A stretch of 12,920 nucleotides of DNA from Fusobacteriaceae bacterium UBA2433 (GTDB lineage: Bacteria > Fusobacteriota > Fusobacteriia > Fusobacteriales > Fusobacteriaceae): assembly GCA_002342785.1 (NCBI GenBank), contig DDQV01000189.1, positions 1-12,920 on the forward strand, in the 5' to 3' direction. This document shows positions 1 to 8,551 of this stretch, one piece after another. Numbering within the stretch: position 1 is the stretch's first letter; each line of letters starts with the position of its first letter. Made by a program: the position numbers and the translations under genes. The notes under the pieces are model-generated. The model had not been told where the DNA came from. It made no database searches and worked only from the letters and a program-made list of their open reading frames with translations.

Positions 1-6
1 AAGGAG
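1..6 (+). promoter_or_regulatory. Ribosome binding site of the aminopeptidase gene
   Basis: AAGGAG lies 7 nt before the ATG at 14, an ideal Shine-Dalgarno arrangement that fixes the start codon. The promoter is outside the window. Confidence 0.85.
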
Positions 7-13
7 TGTATAT

Positions 14-1780
14 ATGTTAAATAATAAACTTTCAAAGCTTAGAAATGAAATGAAAAAAAATGGAATAGACGCTTATATTATTCCTAGTTCAGATGCACAT
101 CAAAGTGAAAATGTAGCAGAATATTTTAAAGGTAGAAGATGGATTAGTAACTTTACAGGTAGTGCTGGGACTGCAGTTATCACCGCTGACTCTGCAGGTC
201 TTTGGACCGATGGAAGATATTTTCTTCAAGCTGAAAAAGAACTTAAAGGAAGTGGATTTGATCTTTTCAAAATGGCTACAGAGGGATTTCCTACTTATCC
301 TGAATGGTTAAAAAATATTCTTAAAAAAGATGATGTTATTGGATTTGATGGAAAAGTTATCTCAATCTCTGCCTTCAATGAATTAAAAAAAGAATTTAGT
401 GAAGATAACTTTAAGACTCAAAAGGATCTCTTAGAATCTATCTGGGATGATAGACCTAGGTTTCCTAAAGAAAATATATTTACTTATGATCTTTGTTATG
501 CAGGTCAGTCTACCTCTGAAAAAATTGAAAATATTCGTAAGATCTATCATTCATATAAAGCTGATAGTTATATTATCAGTTCTTTAGATGATATTGCATG
601 GACTTTTAACTTAAGAGGAAGTGATGTTTTAAATAATACCACTTTTTATTCATATGCACTTATTGAGGACGATAAAAAAACTTTATTTATAGATAATAAT
701 AAATTAGATAAACAAACTAACCTATATCTTGAAAAAAATAATGTAATTTTAAAATCCTATGATGAGATCCCCGATGTATTATCAAATACAAAAGATAAAA
801 CTATCTACCTTAGTCCACAAAAAACAAGTATTTATATAAAATCATTACTTGAAAATAATAAAATAATCTATGGAGATGAGATAACTACTCATTTAAAAGC
901 AATTAAAAATGAGGTAGAGATCAATAATTTGAGAGAATGTTATTTAACTGACTCTGTAGCATTATTAAAAAGTTTTAAATATATTGAAGACAACTTCAAA
1001 AAAACTCCTATCACTGAACTAGATGTAGAAAAAATTATAGAAAAAGAAAGATCAAAGATAGATCTATTTAAAAGTATAAGCTTTGATACTATTGCTGGAC
1101 ATAGAGATCATGCAGCCCTTATGCATTTTAAAGCCAACAAAAAAAATACATATACTTTAGATCCTCAAGGGTTTTTATTAGTTGATTCAGGAGGACACTA
1201 TCTCAATGGGACCACTGATATTACTAGAACTTTTTCATTAGGGGATATTACACCTGAACAAAAAAAAGATTTTACTTTAGTATTAAAAAGTGTAATTACC
1301 CTTAGTAGAGCTAAATTTTTAAAAGGAACTACTGGTTATAAATTAGATATGTTAGCTAGATATCCCCTTTGGTTAGAAGGATTAGACTATAAGTGTGGAA
1401 CTGGCCATGGAATTGGATTTTTTCTAAATATCCATGAAGGTCCTCAAGGTTTTTCTACTAGAAATACTTCCGATATCCCTCTAGAAGTAGGAATGAACTT
1501 AACTATTGAACCTGGTATCTATAAAGAGGGAAGACATGGAATAAGAACTGAAAATACAGTTATAATAAAAGAAGCTTTTCAGAATGAAAATGGAATTTTT
1601 TATGATTTCGAAACTATATCTTTCTTCCCAATTGATATAAATTCTATAGATCCATCTCTATTAAATAAAGATGAATTAGAATGGATTAATACCTACCATG
1701 CTACTACATTTAATAAATTATCTCCACTATTAAATAAAGATGAAGTTAATTGGTTAAAAGATAAAACAAAACAAATTTAA
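14..1780 (+). CDS. Xaa-Pro aminopeptidase (aminopeptidase P, peptidase family M24B), long three-domain form
   Basis: A cytoplasmic metallopeptidase that removes the N-terminal residue from peptides with proline in second position, used in peptide catabolism. The 588 residues fit the long, three-domain form also known from eukaryotic cytosolic APP1, rather than the roughly 440-residue E. coli PepP. Residues 1-150 and about 155-295 are two creatinase-like N-terminal domains (note the GRRWISNFTGSAGTAVIT stretch from 40). The pita-bread catalytic domain runs from about 305 to 520. The five expected dinuclear-metal ligands are all present: D391 (VDSGG), D402 (TTDITRT), H465 (GTGHGIG), E499 (IEPGIY) and E513 (RTENT); H371 and H474 sit at the usual substrate-side histidine positions. 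The C-terminal 60 residues match the extra tail of the long form. No signal peptide is seen. It is convergent with the jet operon and unrelated to it in function. It appears intact. Confidence 0.95.
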   Translation: MLNNKLSKLRNEMKKNGIDAYIIPSSDAHQSENVAEYFKGRRWISNFTGSAGTAVITADSAGLWTDGRYFLQAEKELKGSGFDLFKMATEGFPTYPEWLKNILKKDDVIGFDGKVISISAFNELKKEFSEDNFKTQKDLLESIWDDRPRFPKENIFTYDLCYAGQSTSEKIENIRKIYHSYKADSYIISSLDDIAWTFNLRGSDVLNNTTFYSYALIEDDKKTLFIDNNKLDKQTNLYLEKNNVILKSYDEIPDVLSNTKDKTIYLSPQKTSIYIKSLLENNKIIYGDEITTHLKAIKNEVEINNLRECYLTDSVALLKSFKYIEDNFKKTPITELDVEKIIEKERSKIDLFKSISFDTIAGHRDHAALMHFKANKKNTYTLDPQGFLLVDSGGHYLNGTTDITRTFSLGDITPEQKKDFTLVLKSVITLSRAKFLKGTTGYKLDMLARYPLWLEGLDYKCGTGHGIGFFLNIHEGPQGFSTRNTSDIPLEVGMNLTIEPGIYKEGRHGIRTENTVIIKEAFQNENGIFYDFETISFFPIDINSIDPSLLNKDELEWINTYHATTFNKLSPLLNKDEVNWLKDKTKQI

Positions 1781-1843
1781 ATTTTACAAGATAAAAAATT
1801 ACAATTATTTTCAGATATTATAAATATCTATATAGTTTATTAT

Positions 1844-1874
1844 AAAGATGAAGGTTTTATATCTTCATCTTTTA
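1844..1874 (+). terminator. Probable intrinsic terminator of the aminopeptidase gene
   Basis: AAAGATGAAG (1844-1853) pairs perfectly with CTTCATCTTT (1863-1872) around a 9-nt loop, 63 nt after the stop codon. The downstream tract is T-rich but interrupted (TTTATATTTC), so termination may be partial. A second, smaller perfect hairpin, AGATATT/AATATCT with a 3-nt loop, lies just before it at 1813-1829. Confidence 0.6.
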
Positions 1875-1882
1875 TATTTCTA

Positions 1883-2105
1883 AATTACTGTAATTTCATA
1901 CCTGTTTTAGGCCAAATATGTCCACTAAAATAACTTTTTAGTCCTTCTATTGGACTATTTAGTAATTTTTGTGGACAAAATTTATATTAGCTCTTAACCC
2001 TAATAATACCAATGGTTTCAAGACTTTATAGTTTGATTTTTACCGACTACAGAGGTGTAAATACAAGGGGTACTTTTTGTAAGGGTGTTAAAAAGCAAAT
2101 AAGAG
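1883..2105. repeat. 223-bp direct repeat, copy 1 (downstream flank of the jet operon)
   Basis: This segment aligns without gaps to 10182-10404 in the same orientation. Nine differences were counted by eye, at 1904, 1911, 1953, 1961, 1962, 1971, 1984, 2023 and 2031, about 96% identity. Positions 2032-2105 are identical in both copies. The left edge is a 13-bp palindrome, AATTACTGTAATT. The two ends are not inverted repeats of each other, and no target duplication is evident. It contains a 57-bp imperfect hairpin (1920-1976). All long reading frames are interrupted. It could be a small non-autonomous element, the trimmed end of an insertion sequence (IS200/IS605-like ends are one possibility), or a structured non-coding RNA locus. 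The family is not recognised. Confidence 0.9.
1920..1976. repeat. Long imperfect hairpin inside repeat copy 1
   Basis: Two 25-nt arms flank a 7-nt loop (TTCTATT). The outer GTCCAC pairs with GTGGAC and the inner TAGTCC with GGACTA. Twenty of 25 positions pair; mismatches are one T-T, one A-A and a central run of three T-T. No T-run follows on either strand, so it is not a standard terminator. Confidence 0.8.
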
Positions 2106-2178
2106 GATGATTTTTTTAATAACATCTAATTTTCCATCTCATTTTTATGATATTTCCAAAATATAGACAAAATCTTAT

Positions 2179-2198
2179 AATTAGAATTTTTTCTAATT
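2179..2198 (-). terminator. Weak candidate terminator after jetD
   Basis: On the minus strand AATTAGAA and TTCTAATT form an 8-bp stem with a 4-A loop, 5 nt after the jetD stop codon. The stem is almost all A-T, and the following sequence is only moderately T-rich (TATAAGATTTTG). It may act as a weak terminator or an mRNA 3' end. Confidence 0.4.
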
Positions 2199-2203
2199 CT
2201 CAA

Positions 2204-3409
2204 CTATAATAAGACCTCTTCTACTATCTCCTTATAATAAGCTTCTTGATAGGCCCCTTTTTTTTCTTTAATAAGGGTCTCTAATAATTCTATTTTTATC
2301 TCTTCTCCTAACTTTACTTTTTCTAATTTTTTTAATCGTTCCTTAGTTAATATAATCTGAGACATATATTTTATAAGATTTGCTTTTGTATAAGAAACTA
2401 ATTTTATCTGTGGATATCTTTTTTTTAGGTTTTGACCTATCAATATTCCTTCAGGGTCTATATCTCCGCTATAATAAATTTTTTTATTTTGTTTTACTAG
2501 ACTATCTAAAAATAAATATCCACATTGATTTATTTGACCACTTGTACAAATTAGACTAATATTTTCTTTTTTTATTTCAAGGTATTCTTTGATAGCTATA
2601 AAAACATTTGGATTTTCTACAATTAATACCTTTGAATATCTTGCTTCTACCTTATCTATTTTATACAAATTTTCCATATTGATATTTATAACTTCAGAAT
2701 TTTCAATAAGATTATATGAAATTTTATCTTTAGTTATTCCTCTAAATCCATATATTGTTATAAAATTACTCAATGAATCTCCTACTATTCCCATCTTTAA
2801 TAGTAGAGATTTTTCTTCTATATTATTTTTTGCACTTTCACTAAAATAATATTTTAAATAATTAATTAAATATCTGTAGTTACTAGTTCCCATATCCAAA
2901 AAATGTGGATCATAGATACTTCTTCCACCTAGATTTCCTAAAGTTATCAATCTTTTAGGATTTTCCTCTAAGGTATCCATTATTTTTATTAATTCATAGT
3001 GATATTCTAACTTTAATATTGATAAGGTAGACAAAATAAATTCCTTTAATTTTTTAGTAGATATAGATTCAATTAATATATTTATTTTCTTATTTATATC
3101 TTTTTTTTCTCTTGCTTTGATATCTTTTTTTGTTTCTAGAGTTACTTTTATTTTATTTTTTAAAAATTCCTCTAACTCCTTAGATTTATTCATATCTAAA
3201 GTTTCTAAAAGTTTTTTTATAGTAAATTTAATATCTTTATCTGAAATTTTAATTCCAAGCTTTTTTATAGATTCAATCTCATCAGAGGTAGGATTTGATA
3301 CCTTTATTGTTCCCTTTATCTCTCCATAGGAATAATATTTTTTTTCAAATTCTTTTACTATCCTTTCCATCCCTTTAGAATTAAAAAAATCAATTAATAT
3401 AGTATTCAA
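2204..3409 (-). CDS. jetD: JetD: Toprim-family nuclease subunit of a type I Wadjet system
   Basis: The DNA-cutting subunit of Wadjet. In characterised systems JetD acts as a dimer, resembles the topoisomerase VI/Spo11 A subunit, and cleaves plasmid DNA brought to it by the JetABC motor. The 401 residues fit the type I JetD family (TIGR02679, C-terminal DUF2399). Residues 1-250 are a poorly conserved, lysine-rich N-terminal and arm region. The Toprim core follows: the catalytic glutamate is E265 (VLIVENPNVF), and the acidic metal site is D316/D318/E320 in SGDIDPEG. A family-typical CTSGQ motif is at 288-292, and a conserved QE (388-389) is near the C-terminus. All metal-binding acids are present, so the nuclease looks active. 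It starts at TTG with AAAAGGAG 6 nt upstream, 17 nt after the jetC stop; a TTG start in the nuclease gene may keep its level below that of JetABC (inference). Last gene of the operon. Confidence 0.95.
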   Translation of the reverse strand: MNTILIDFFNSKGMERIVKEFEKKYYSYGEIKGTIKVSNPTSDEIESIKKLGIKISDKDIKFTIKKLLETLDMNKSKELEEFLKNKIKVTLETKKDIKAREKKDINKKINILIESISTKKLKEFILSTLSILKLEYHYELIKIMDTLEENPKRLITLGNLGGRSIYDPHFLDMGTSNYRYLINYLKYYFSESAKNNIEEKSLLLKMGIVGDSLSNFITIYGFRGITKDKISYNLIENSEVININMENLYKIDKVEARYSKVLIVENPNVFIAIKEYLEIKKENISLICTSGQINQCGYLFLDSLVKQNKKIYYSGDIDPEGILIGQNLKKRYPQIKLVSYTKANLIKYMSQIILTKERLKKLEKVKLGEEIKIELLETLIKEKKGAYQEAYYKEIVEEVLL

Positions 3410-3415
3410 ATCAAT

Positions 3416-3423
3416 CTCCTTTT
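3416..3423 (-). promoter_or_regulatory. Ribosome binding site of jetD, supporting a TTG start
   Basis: AAAAGGAG on the minus strand lies 6 nt before TTG (3409-3407). No in-frame ATG is nearby: the next methionine is residue 14. The spacing therefore decides for the TTG start. Confidence 0.8.
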
Positions 3424-3426
3424 AAT

Positions 3427-6400
3427 CTATCTAATATCTTTAGTCATTTTTTTCCCATTCCATATATATTTTATTAGAGTTACAAAGGCTTCCTCTGGCG
3501 GTAGATTTCTCCTTGTTGCAATATTTTCTATGTGAACGATAGCAAGATTTTTAACAGAATGATATGTCCCAGATAATTTTTGTGAAGCTAGTAGATAATT
3601 TATATTTAAACTTTCTAATATCTCAAACAACTTAGATATATTTTCATCATCCACTACTGAAAAAGCTTCATCCATACCTAATACGATAGGAGCCTTACTA
3701 CTACCGTTTTTAAATCTAGCATAGAGAGCAGAAAATAAAGGAATATACATTGCCATAGCCTTCTCTCCACCACTATATGAATTTAACTTTCTTTTGGTTA
3801 GTTCAAGAGGTTTACTGTCATGATTTTCAATAACTTTCATCTTAAAATCATACCATCTTCTATAATCCAAAACTTCTTTTATTATCTCATAACTACTGGT
3901 ATATTCTTTATTATCTTCAGCTTGCTTTTTCAATTCATCCATCTTCTTCCTAAAAAATATTTTTAGAGCTTCTTGACTTTCCTTTCCTTTATTTCCAGGA
4001 TTATATATATTTTCTATATGTTCCTTTAGTTTTTTTCCATTAAATCCAAATTTAAGATCTTTTGGATTCCATTCCAAAGTGTATCTTTTCCCACTGTTAG
4101 TTTTTGCATCTCCCATTATCATATGAATTTGCTTTATCCAGTCGTGACTTTCCTTTATCAAAACTGCTACCTCTTTATATAAATAATTAAAAACCATATC
4201 TGAAAAAAATTTACCTTCTTCATCGGACAAGACTTCACTATTTACTTTAACTATCTCTTCTAAAATATTATATAGTTTACCAATATCTCCCTTGGTTCCT
4301 TGATAACTTCCCTTTACAATATATCTCATATTTTGATTTTCAACTTCTACCTTCATTAACTCTTCTATCTCTTCATACATATACTCTATTTTTTCAATTC
4401 GATAGTCATTTAATATAGAAGTATTTTCTATAAGTGAGGTATTTACTTTATTTATATAATAAAGTTCTTTTTTATTTTCATACTCTTTATATCTATTATA
4501 GAGGTTTTCTTTTCCTCTATAATCTAATATCTCTCCCTCTGTAATATCATGATCTAGTTTTATCTCTAACTTTAACAACTTTTCCTCTATTAAACTTTCA
4601 TATTTTAATCTTTCTAAGAAAACTTTATCTTCATCTAATTTTCTCCCTAACATCTCTACCTCTGTTTGAAGTTTACCAATAGTTATTGAATTTTCATTTC
4701 TTTTATTTGGTATCTCTGTATTGATGATCTCTCTGAGAGAATATATTCTTTCTTTTAACTTTTCTAAATCTTTACTTTCTACTTCTATTTCTAAAGTTTG
4801 TTTTCTAGTTTCTAATTCATTTTTTTCATTGAGATTTGCCCTTCTTTCTATCCTATATCTCCCTTGAATTACTAGGGTATCATCTATTGCACTTTTTATA
4901 TCATCTAATCTATTAGAATAGGAGATATTAGTTTCCAAATTAGATCTAAATATTTCTAAGGTTTGTTCAAACCTTTCCATAGAGGGAACAATAGTAAGAT
5001 AACTCTCTTTTTTTATAGATATATTTAATTTTTTCTCAACTAATTCTATATCCTTATACACTTCAACTTTTTTATTCTTTTTATCAGTAAGTTTTTTTTC
5101 TAAATCAAAGATATCTCCTTTTTTACTCTCTATCAAGGTAACTATCTTTTGATGATTTTCATAGATAGATTTAAAAAAATCTAAGAATCTATCTATTATT
5201 TTTTGTGTTTCATCTTCAAGAATTTGTATCCTTTGGAAGATCCCTTCCCTACTAATCTTAAGTAACTCTTGCCTTTCTTCTAAATTTTCTATCTCTTTTC
5301 TTATTTTTTCTAATTTTGATAGTCTAAGTTTTTTTCTAGCTTCAATTCCTATATAGATTCCCTTCCACTTATCTACCTTACCACCTATTAATTTATTTTT
5401 ATAACTTCCATCACTACTAATAAAAACATCATGGTCTTTTAATATCGAGATAGATTCTAAAACTTTTTTTATTTTATCTTTTTCAACACAACTATCCTCA
5501 ACTTTTAAAAATTTAGTCAAATTTTCTGGTACCCTACTATTAACCTTTACAAATTTATCAAAAATATTATCTTCTATTGAACTACTCCCTACTAAAGCAT
5601 CTAATAATCCCATCTCCCATAGAGCTTTTTCAATCTTACCACAGATCTCTTCTTCAATTTCATCTTTAAATTTTATACACTTATAAAATAAAGTTAGGTC
5701 TTTTAACTCCTTTCTTTCCTTTTTTTTATGTGGTAATAGTTCTATCTCACTATCTTTTGATAGTTCTAATATAGATCTTTCCCTATAGCTATCATCTATT
5801 TTTTCTTGTAACCGCTCTATATCTATCTCATAATTTTGTAGCTCTTTAGATAGATCTTCATCTCTATATCTTTTTATTTTTCGAAATAATTCTATAGCTT
5901 CATCTTTTCCATTATAATCTTCATTTAATTCACTTGTAATCTCTTGAAAATTTTTAATATCTCCATAATCAAATTTTATTTCATTGTATTTTTCACTAAA
6001 GATATCTGAGAATTCATCTACTTTACTATTATTGAGAACCTCTATCTCATTTTTTTCCTTAAGATAACTTTCTAATTTATTTTTATTTTCTTCCTTTCTA
6101 TCTCCTATATCCTCTATATTTTTTTCTATCTTATCTAATCTAATAATTAACTTCATTAATTTATCTATATTTTTCTTATGATCTAAATATTTTTTTCCTA
6201 ATATATCTACTGGAGCTATCCTTTTATTTTCAATAATTTCATAAAAATCAATCTCCCATTTTAATCCTATATCATCTTTTAACCTTTCTAATTTTTCTAT
6301 CTTATCTAAACATTTTGACTTACTCTTCTCAAATTCTTTTTTTGTTAAATCTTTTTTTTCATTGGATTTATTTAATTTTAATTCCTCATTTTTTATATTT

Positions 6401-7485
6401 TTTTCTAAGATGACTATCTTGCTGTTTAATTTTTTTATCTCATTTATAGAATTTTCCAACATATTTATAAGGGTATTATCTTCACTGTTCTCTAACTCCT
6501 TTAATTCCCTATACTTTAATTCTAACTCCCCTATTAATCGCTCTTCTTTTTCAATTGATCTTTTTAATTTTTCCTCTTTATTACTTTTTTTCCTTATATC
6601 TTTATTATAATTACTCTCCACCTCATTATATTTTTCATAAGCTCTAAAATATCCCTTTAGTCTCTTGACCAATACTATATTTTTGTAGGTTTCATAGTCT
6701 TCCTTTATCTTTCTTAATACCTCTAATTTAGCCTTCATAGATTTTATTTCTGTAGAGATTGTTTCTATATTTTCAAGGGTATCGGTCATCCCTCTTAGTT
6801 CATTTTCAGGAATTTTTCTCAAAGATTTATTTAAAATTTCATATATCTTCTTAGGATCTAAACTTCCATTTTCCTTGAGATCTGGTTTCCTTAACCTTCT
6901 AATTAAATTTAATGTTTCATCAAATTCATCTATTTCAGAAAATCCAAATATATTTTTATTTACAGCTTCCTTATATTCTTGAGGTTTTTCATAAAATTCA
7001 TAATATCTCTCAATCTTATTTTTTAGATTTCTCTTTAGACCTTGTTTATCTAAAGGAATAAGGGAAGTTCCATCTGCTTTATATAAATGAAAATCTACCC
7101 CAACTCTTTTATCTTTAGTTATTAAAAACCATTTAGATAACAAAGAATTATTTTTAGACCTCATTCCAACAACTAAATTTATATATTTTTTATTTCCATT
7201 ACTATCCACTCTAGAAAGTTCACTATAAAGGTATGAGATTCCCTCTTTTTTACTTCCATAAGATAGATAATAATCTATCTTTCTAGAACTGTCCCCTTCT
7301 GTAGACAAGTTTCTAGAAGAGAGATCACCATCAAAAATCAAAGGAATAAAACTCTGAAGGGTAACACTCTTTCCACTTCCATTTTCACCATTTAATAGTA
7401 AGTTTCCTTTACAGGTTTTTATCTCTTCCTTATCAAACAACCAAAAATTAAAAAAACCATATTTTTCTATCTTCCATCTACTCAT
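3427..7485 (-). CDS. jetC: JetC: SMC/MukB-like ATPase of a type I Wadjet system
   Basis: The motor subunit, which binds and hydrolyses ATP and extrudes DNA loops together with JetA and JetB. Its 1352 residues match the type I JetC family (TIGR02680). The N-terminal head begins SRWKIEKYGFFNFW, followed by Walker A GENGSGKS (33-40, K39). Long charged coiled coils run from about 240 to 600 and 720 to 1100. They are separated by a non-coiled hinge at about 605-720, recognisable from ALWEMGLLDALV (621-632) and YIGIEARKKLR (711-721). The C-terminal head has signature motif SYSGGEK (1236-1242), Walker B PIVLGMDEAF (1266-1275; D1272 and catalytic E1273) and VDD (1278-1280). All ATPase motifs are intact. 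The start overlaps the jetB stop by 8 nt, and AAGGGGA lies 5 nt upstream. RecF/SbcC-type ATPases are excluded by the neighbours and the hinge sequence. Confidence 0.97.
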   Translation of the reverse strand: MSRWKIEKYGFFNFWLFDKEEIKTCKGNLLLNGENGSGKSVTLQSFIPLIFDGDLSSRNLSTEGDSSRKIDYYLSYGSKKEGISYLYSELSRVDSNGNKKYINLVVGMRSKNNSLLSKWFLITKDKRVGVDFHLYKADGTSLIPLDKQGLKRNLKNKIERYYEFYEKPQEYKEAVNKNIFGFSEIDEFDETLNLIRRLRKPDLKENGSLDPKKIYEILNKSLRKIPENELRGMTDTLENIETISTEIKSMKAKLEVLRKIKEDYETYKNIVLVKRLKGYFRAYEKYNEVESNYNKDIRKKSNKEEKLKRSIEKEERLIGELELKYRELKELENSEDNTLINMLENSINEIKKLNSKIVILEKNIKNEELKLNKSNEKKDLTKKEFEKSKSKCLDKIEKLERLKDDIGLKWEIDFYEIIENKRIAPVDILGKKYLDHKKNIDKLMKLIIRLDKIEKNIEDIGDRKEENKNKLESYLKEKNEIEVLNNSKVDEFSDIFSEKYNEIKFDYGDIKNFQEITSELNEDYNGKDEAIELFRKIKRYRDEDLSKELQNYEIDIERLQEKIDDSYRERSILELSKDSEIELLPHKKKERKELKDLTLFYKCIKFKDEIEEEICGKIEKALWEMGLLDALVGSSSIEDNIFDKFVKVNSRVPENLTKFLKVEDSCVEKDKIKKVLESISILKDHDVFISSDGSYKNKLIGGKVDKWKGIYIGIEARKKLRLSKLEKIRKEIENLEERQELLKISREGIFQRIQILEDETQKIIDRFLDFFKSIYENHQKIVTLIESKKGDIFDLEKKLTDKKNKKVEVYKDIELVEKKLNISIKKESYLTIVPSMERFEQTLEIFRSNLETNISYSNRLDDIKSAIDDTLVIQGRYRIERRANLNEKNELETRKQTLEIEVESKDLEKLKERIYSLREIINTEIPNKRNENSITIGKLQTEVEMLGRKLDEDKVFLERLKYESLIEEKLLKLEIKLDHDITEGEILDYRGKENLYNRYKEYENKKELYYINKVNTSLIENTSILNDYRIEKIEYMYEEIEELMKVEVENQNMRYIVKGSYQGTKGDIGKLYNILEEIVKVNSEVLSDEEGKFFSDMVFNYLYKEVAVLIKESHDWIKQIHMIMGDAKTNSGKRYTLEWNPKDLKFGFNGKKLKEHIENIYNPGNKGKESQEALKIFFRKKMDELKKQAEDNKEYTSSYEIIKEVLDYRRWYDFKMKVIENHDSKPLELTKRKLNSYSGGEKAMAMYIPLFSALYARFKNGSSKAPIVLGMDEAFSVVDDENISKLFEILESLNINYLLASQKLSGTYHSVKNLAIVHIENIATRRNLPPEEAFVTLIKYIWNGKKMTKDIR

Positions 7486-8551
7486 TCTCTTCCCCTTCTT
7501 CTAAGATATCTATTGTAAAATGTTCTATATATTTACCTAGCTTTAAATAGTTTTTATCTATCTCTATAATATTTAGTTCTATTCCTAGTTCCAATATTTC
7601 ATTCAATAAATTTTCCTCTTTTTTATTTAAATTTCCTTTTGTAAATGTTGGTTTATATATATTTTTATATTCTATAAATTTATCTAATACCTCTTTCATT
7701 TGATATTTTTCACCATTTAAATATTTAAAAAATTTTAGACTAATCCTCTCTAAATTATTTTTAGGACTAGGAAAGTTTTTAGATACTCTAGTACTCTCAT
7801 CATTTTTTAATAAGTATGCTAGTTCATCAAATATAATCAATCTCATTCCAAATAATTCTTCAAACAGATCCTCTATCTCATCTCTAAATTCTACTAGAGA
7901 ACTAAAATATGGATACTTCTTAGTTATAACAAAATTTTCTAAAAGTCCCCTTCTAAGTACTTGAATTTTTTCTAGATTTTTAATATTATATATTCTAGCA
8001 CTATTAATATCAAATCCCTCTAAATCATAGGGTAAAGTTTCCATAAAATATTTGGATATTCCTGTATTTTCATACAACACTTCCTCTTCTTTTTTTTCAT
8101 AGTCATCTTCAGATCCATCTAACTTATGGATAAATTTTTTCTCTTGGCAATATTTAAGAACCCTCACAAGTTTTGAACTTACCCTTCTATTTTCCCAATC
8201 TCTTTTTTCTGGAAAATTATTTACAATATGCTCAGCAATCTCAGATATTAATATCGTTTCCTTTTCATATTTATCCTCTAAATAATTTAATACCAATGGT
8301 AAAATTATATATTCATCTAAATCACTAAAATCTTTTATTCCTTTACTCTTATCTCCAAGAACACTATATTTGTTTAGACTTATCACATCGTTAGAGGTAG
8401 ATAGAGTATATCCAAATATTTTTTTTATATATTCTTCTATCTCTTTTTGATATTCTTTGAGTCTATACCATTCATCATAACTATTTCTGTATAAATAATC
8501 TTTAGTAAATAGGTCTTCTAATATATCTTTATATCTCTCTATATTATACAT
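7478..8551 (-). CDS. jetB: JetB: MukE-like winged-helix subunit of a type I Wadjet system
   Basis: JetB is the MukE-like partner that, with the kleisin JetA, bridges the JetC heads and helps hold DNA. The protein is 357 residues from the ATG at 8551. The reading frame is open 54 codons further upstream, but that part lies inside jetA, whereas the 8551 ATG has AGAAAGGAG 7 nt before it. Family features (TIGR02678 type) by residue: an N-terminal segment like the usual F-R-hydrophobic start (about 20-60), a middle winged-helix domain (about 75-145, ending KKFIHKLDGSEDDY), an LYE motif at 159-161, and a C-terminal part with VLRRGLLENFVITKK (198-212) and FRDEIEDLFEELFGMRL (222-238), followed by another helical region. 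Conservation is low, as is typical for this subunit; the assignment rests on these patterns plus its place between jetA and jetC. It overlaps both neighbours by 8 nt. Confidence 0.92.
   Translation of the reverse strand: MYNIERYKDILEDLFTKDYLYRNSYDEWYRLKEYQKEIEEYIKKIFGYTLSTSNDVISLNKYSVLGDKSKGIKDFSDLDEYIILPLVLNYLEDKYEKETILISEIAEHIVNNFPEKRDWENRRVSSKLVRVLKYCQEKKFIHKLDGSEDDYEKKEEEVLYENTGISKYFMETLPYDLEGFDINSARIYNIKNLEKIQVLRRGLLENFVITKKYPYFSSLVEFRDEIEDLFEELFGMRLIIFDELAYLLKNDESTRVSKNFPSPKNNLERISLKFFKYLNGEKYQMKEVLDKFIEYKNIYKPTFTKGNLNKKEENLLNEILELGIELNIIEIDKNYLKLGKYIEHFTIDILEEGEENE

Larger units (their letters stand above)
1781..2203. other. Non-coding interval between the aminopeptidase gene and jetD
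   Basis: This 423-bp stretch has no credible gene. It holds the two hairpins after the aminopeptidase gene (1813-1829 and 1844-1874), repeat copy 1 (1883-2105), a plain AT-rich spacer (2106-2178), and a small hairpin just after jetD (2179-2198). Confidence 0.75.

Noticed and set aside
1883..2105. The paired repeats as a CRISPR array or a pair of terminal inverted repeats
   Set aside because: There are only two copies, 8.3 kb apart, in direct orientation and 223 bp long, with no spacer pattern.
2589..2849. Plus-strand open frame opposite jetD, also one at 3117-3329
   Set aside because: Low-complexity hydrophobic translations (F/I/L/S-rich) antisense to a lysine/glutamate-rich gene, with no ribosome site; typical shadows of AT-rich coding DNA.
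6362..6610. Plus-strand open frame opposite the jetC coiled coil
   Set aside because: The phenylalanine/asparagine/serine repeats are the antisense of the K/E-rich coiled coil; no ribosome site or family.
3427..7485. JetC as an SbcC/RecN/RecF-type repair ATPase or chromosomal MukB
   Set aside because: The hinge sequence, the N-terminal SRWKIEKYGFFNFW pattern and the adjacent jetA, jetB and jetD genes fit type I Wadjet specifically.
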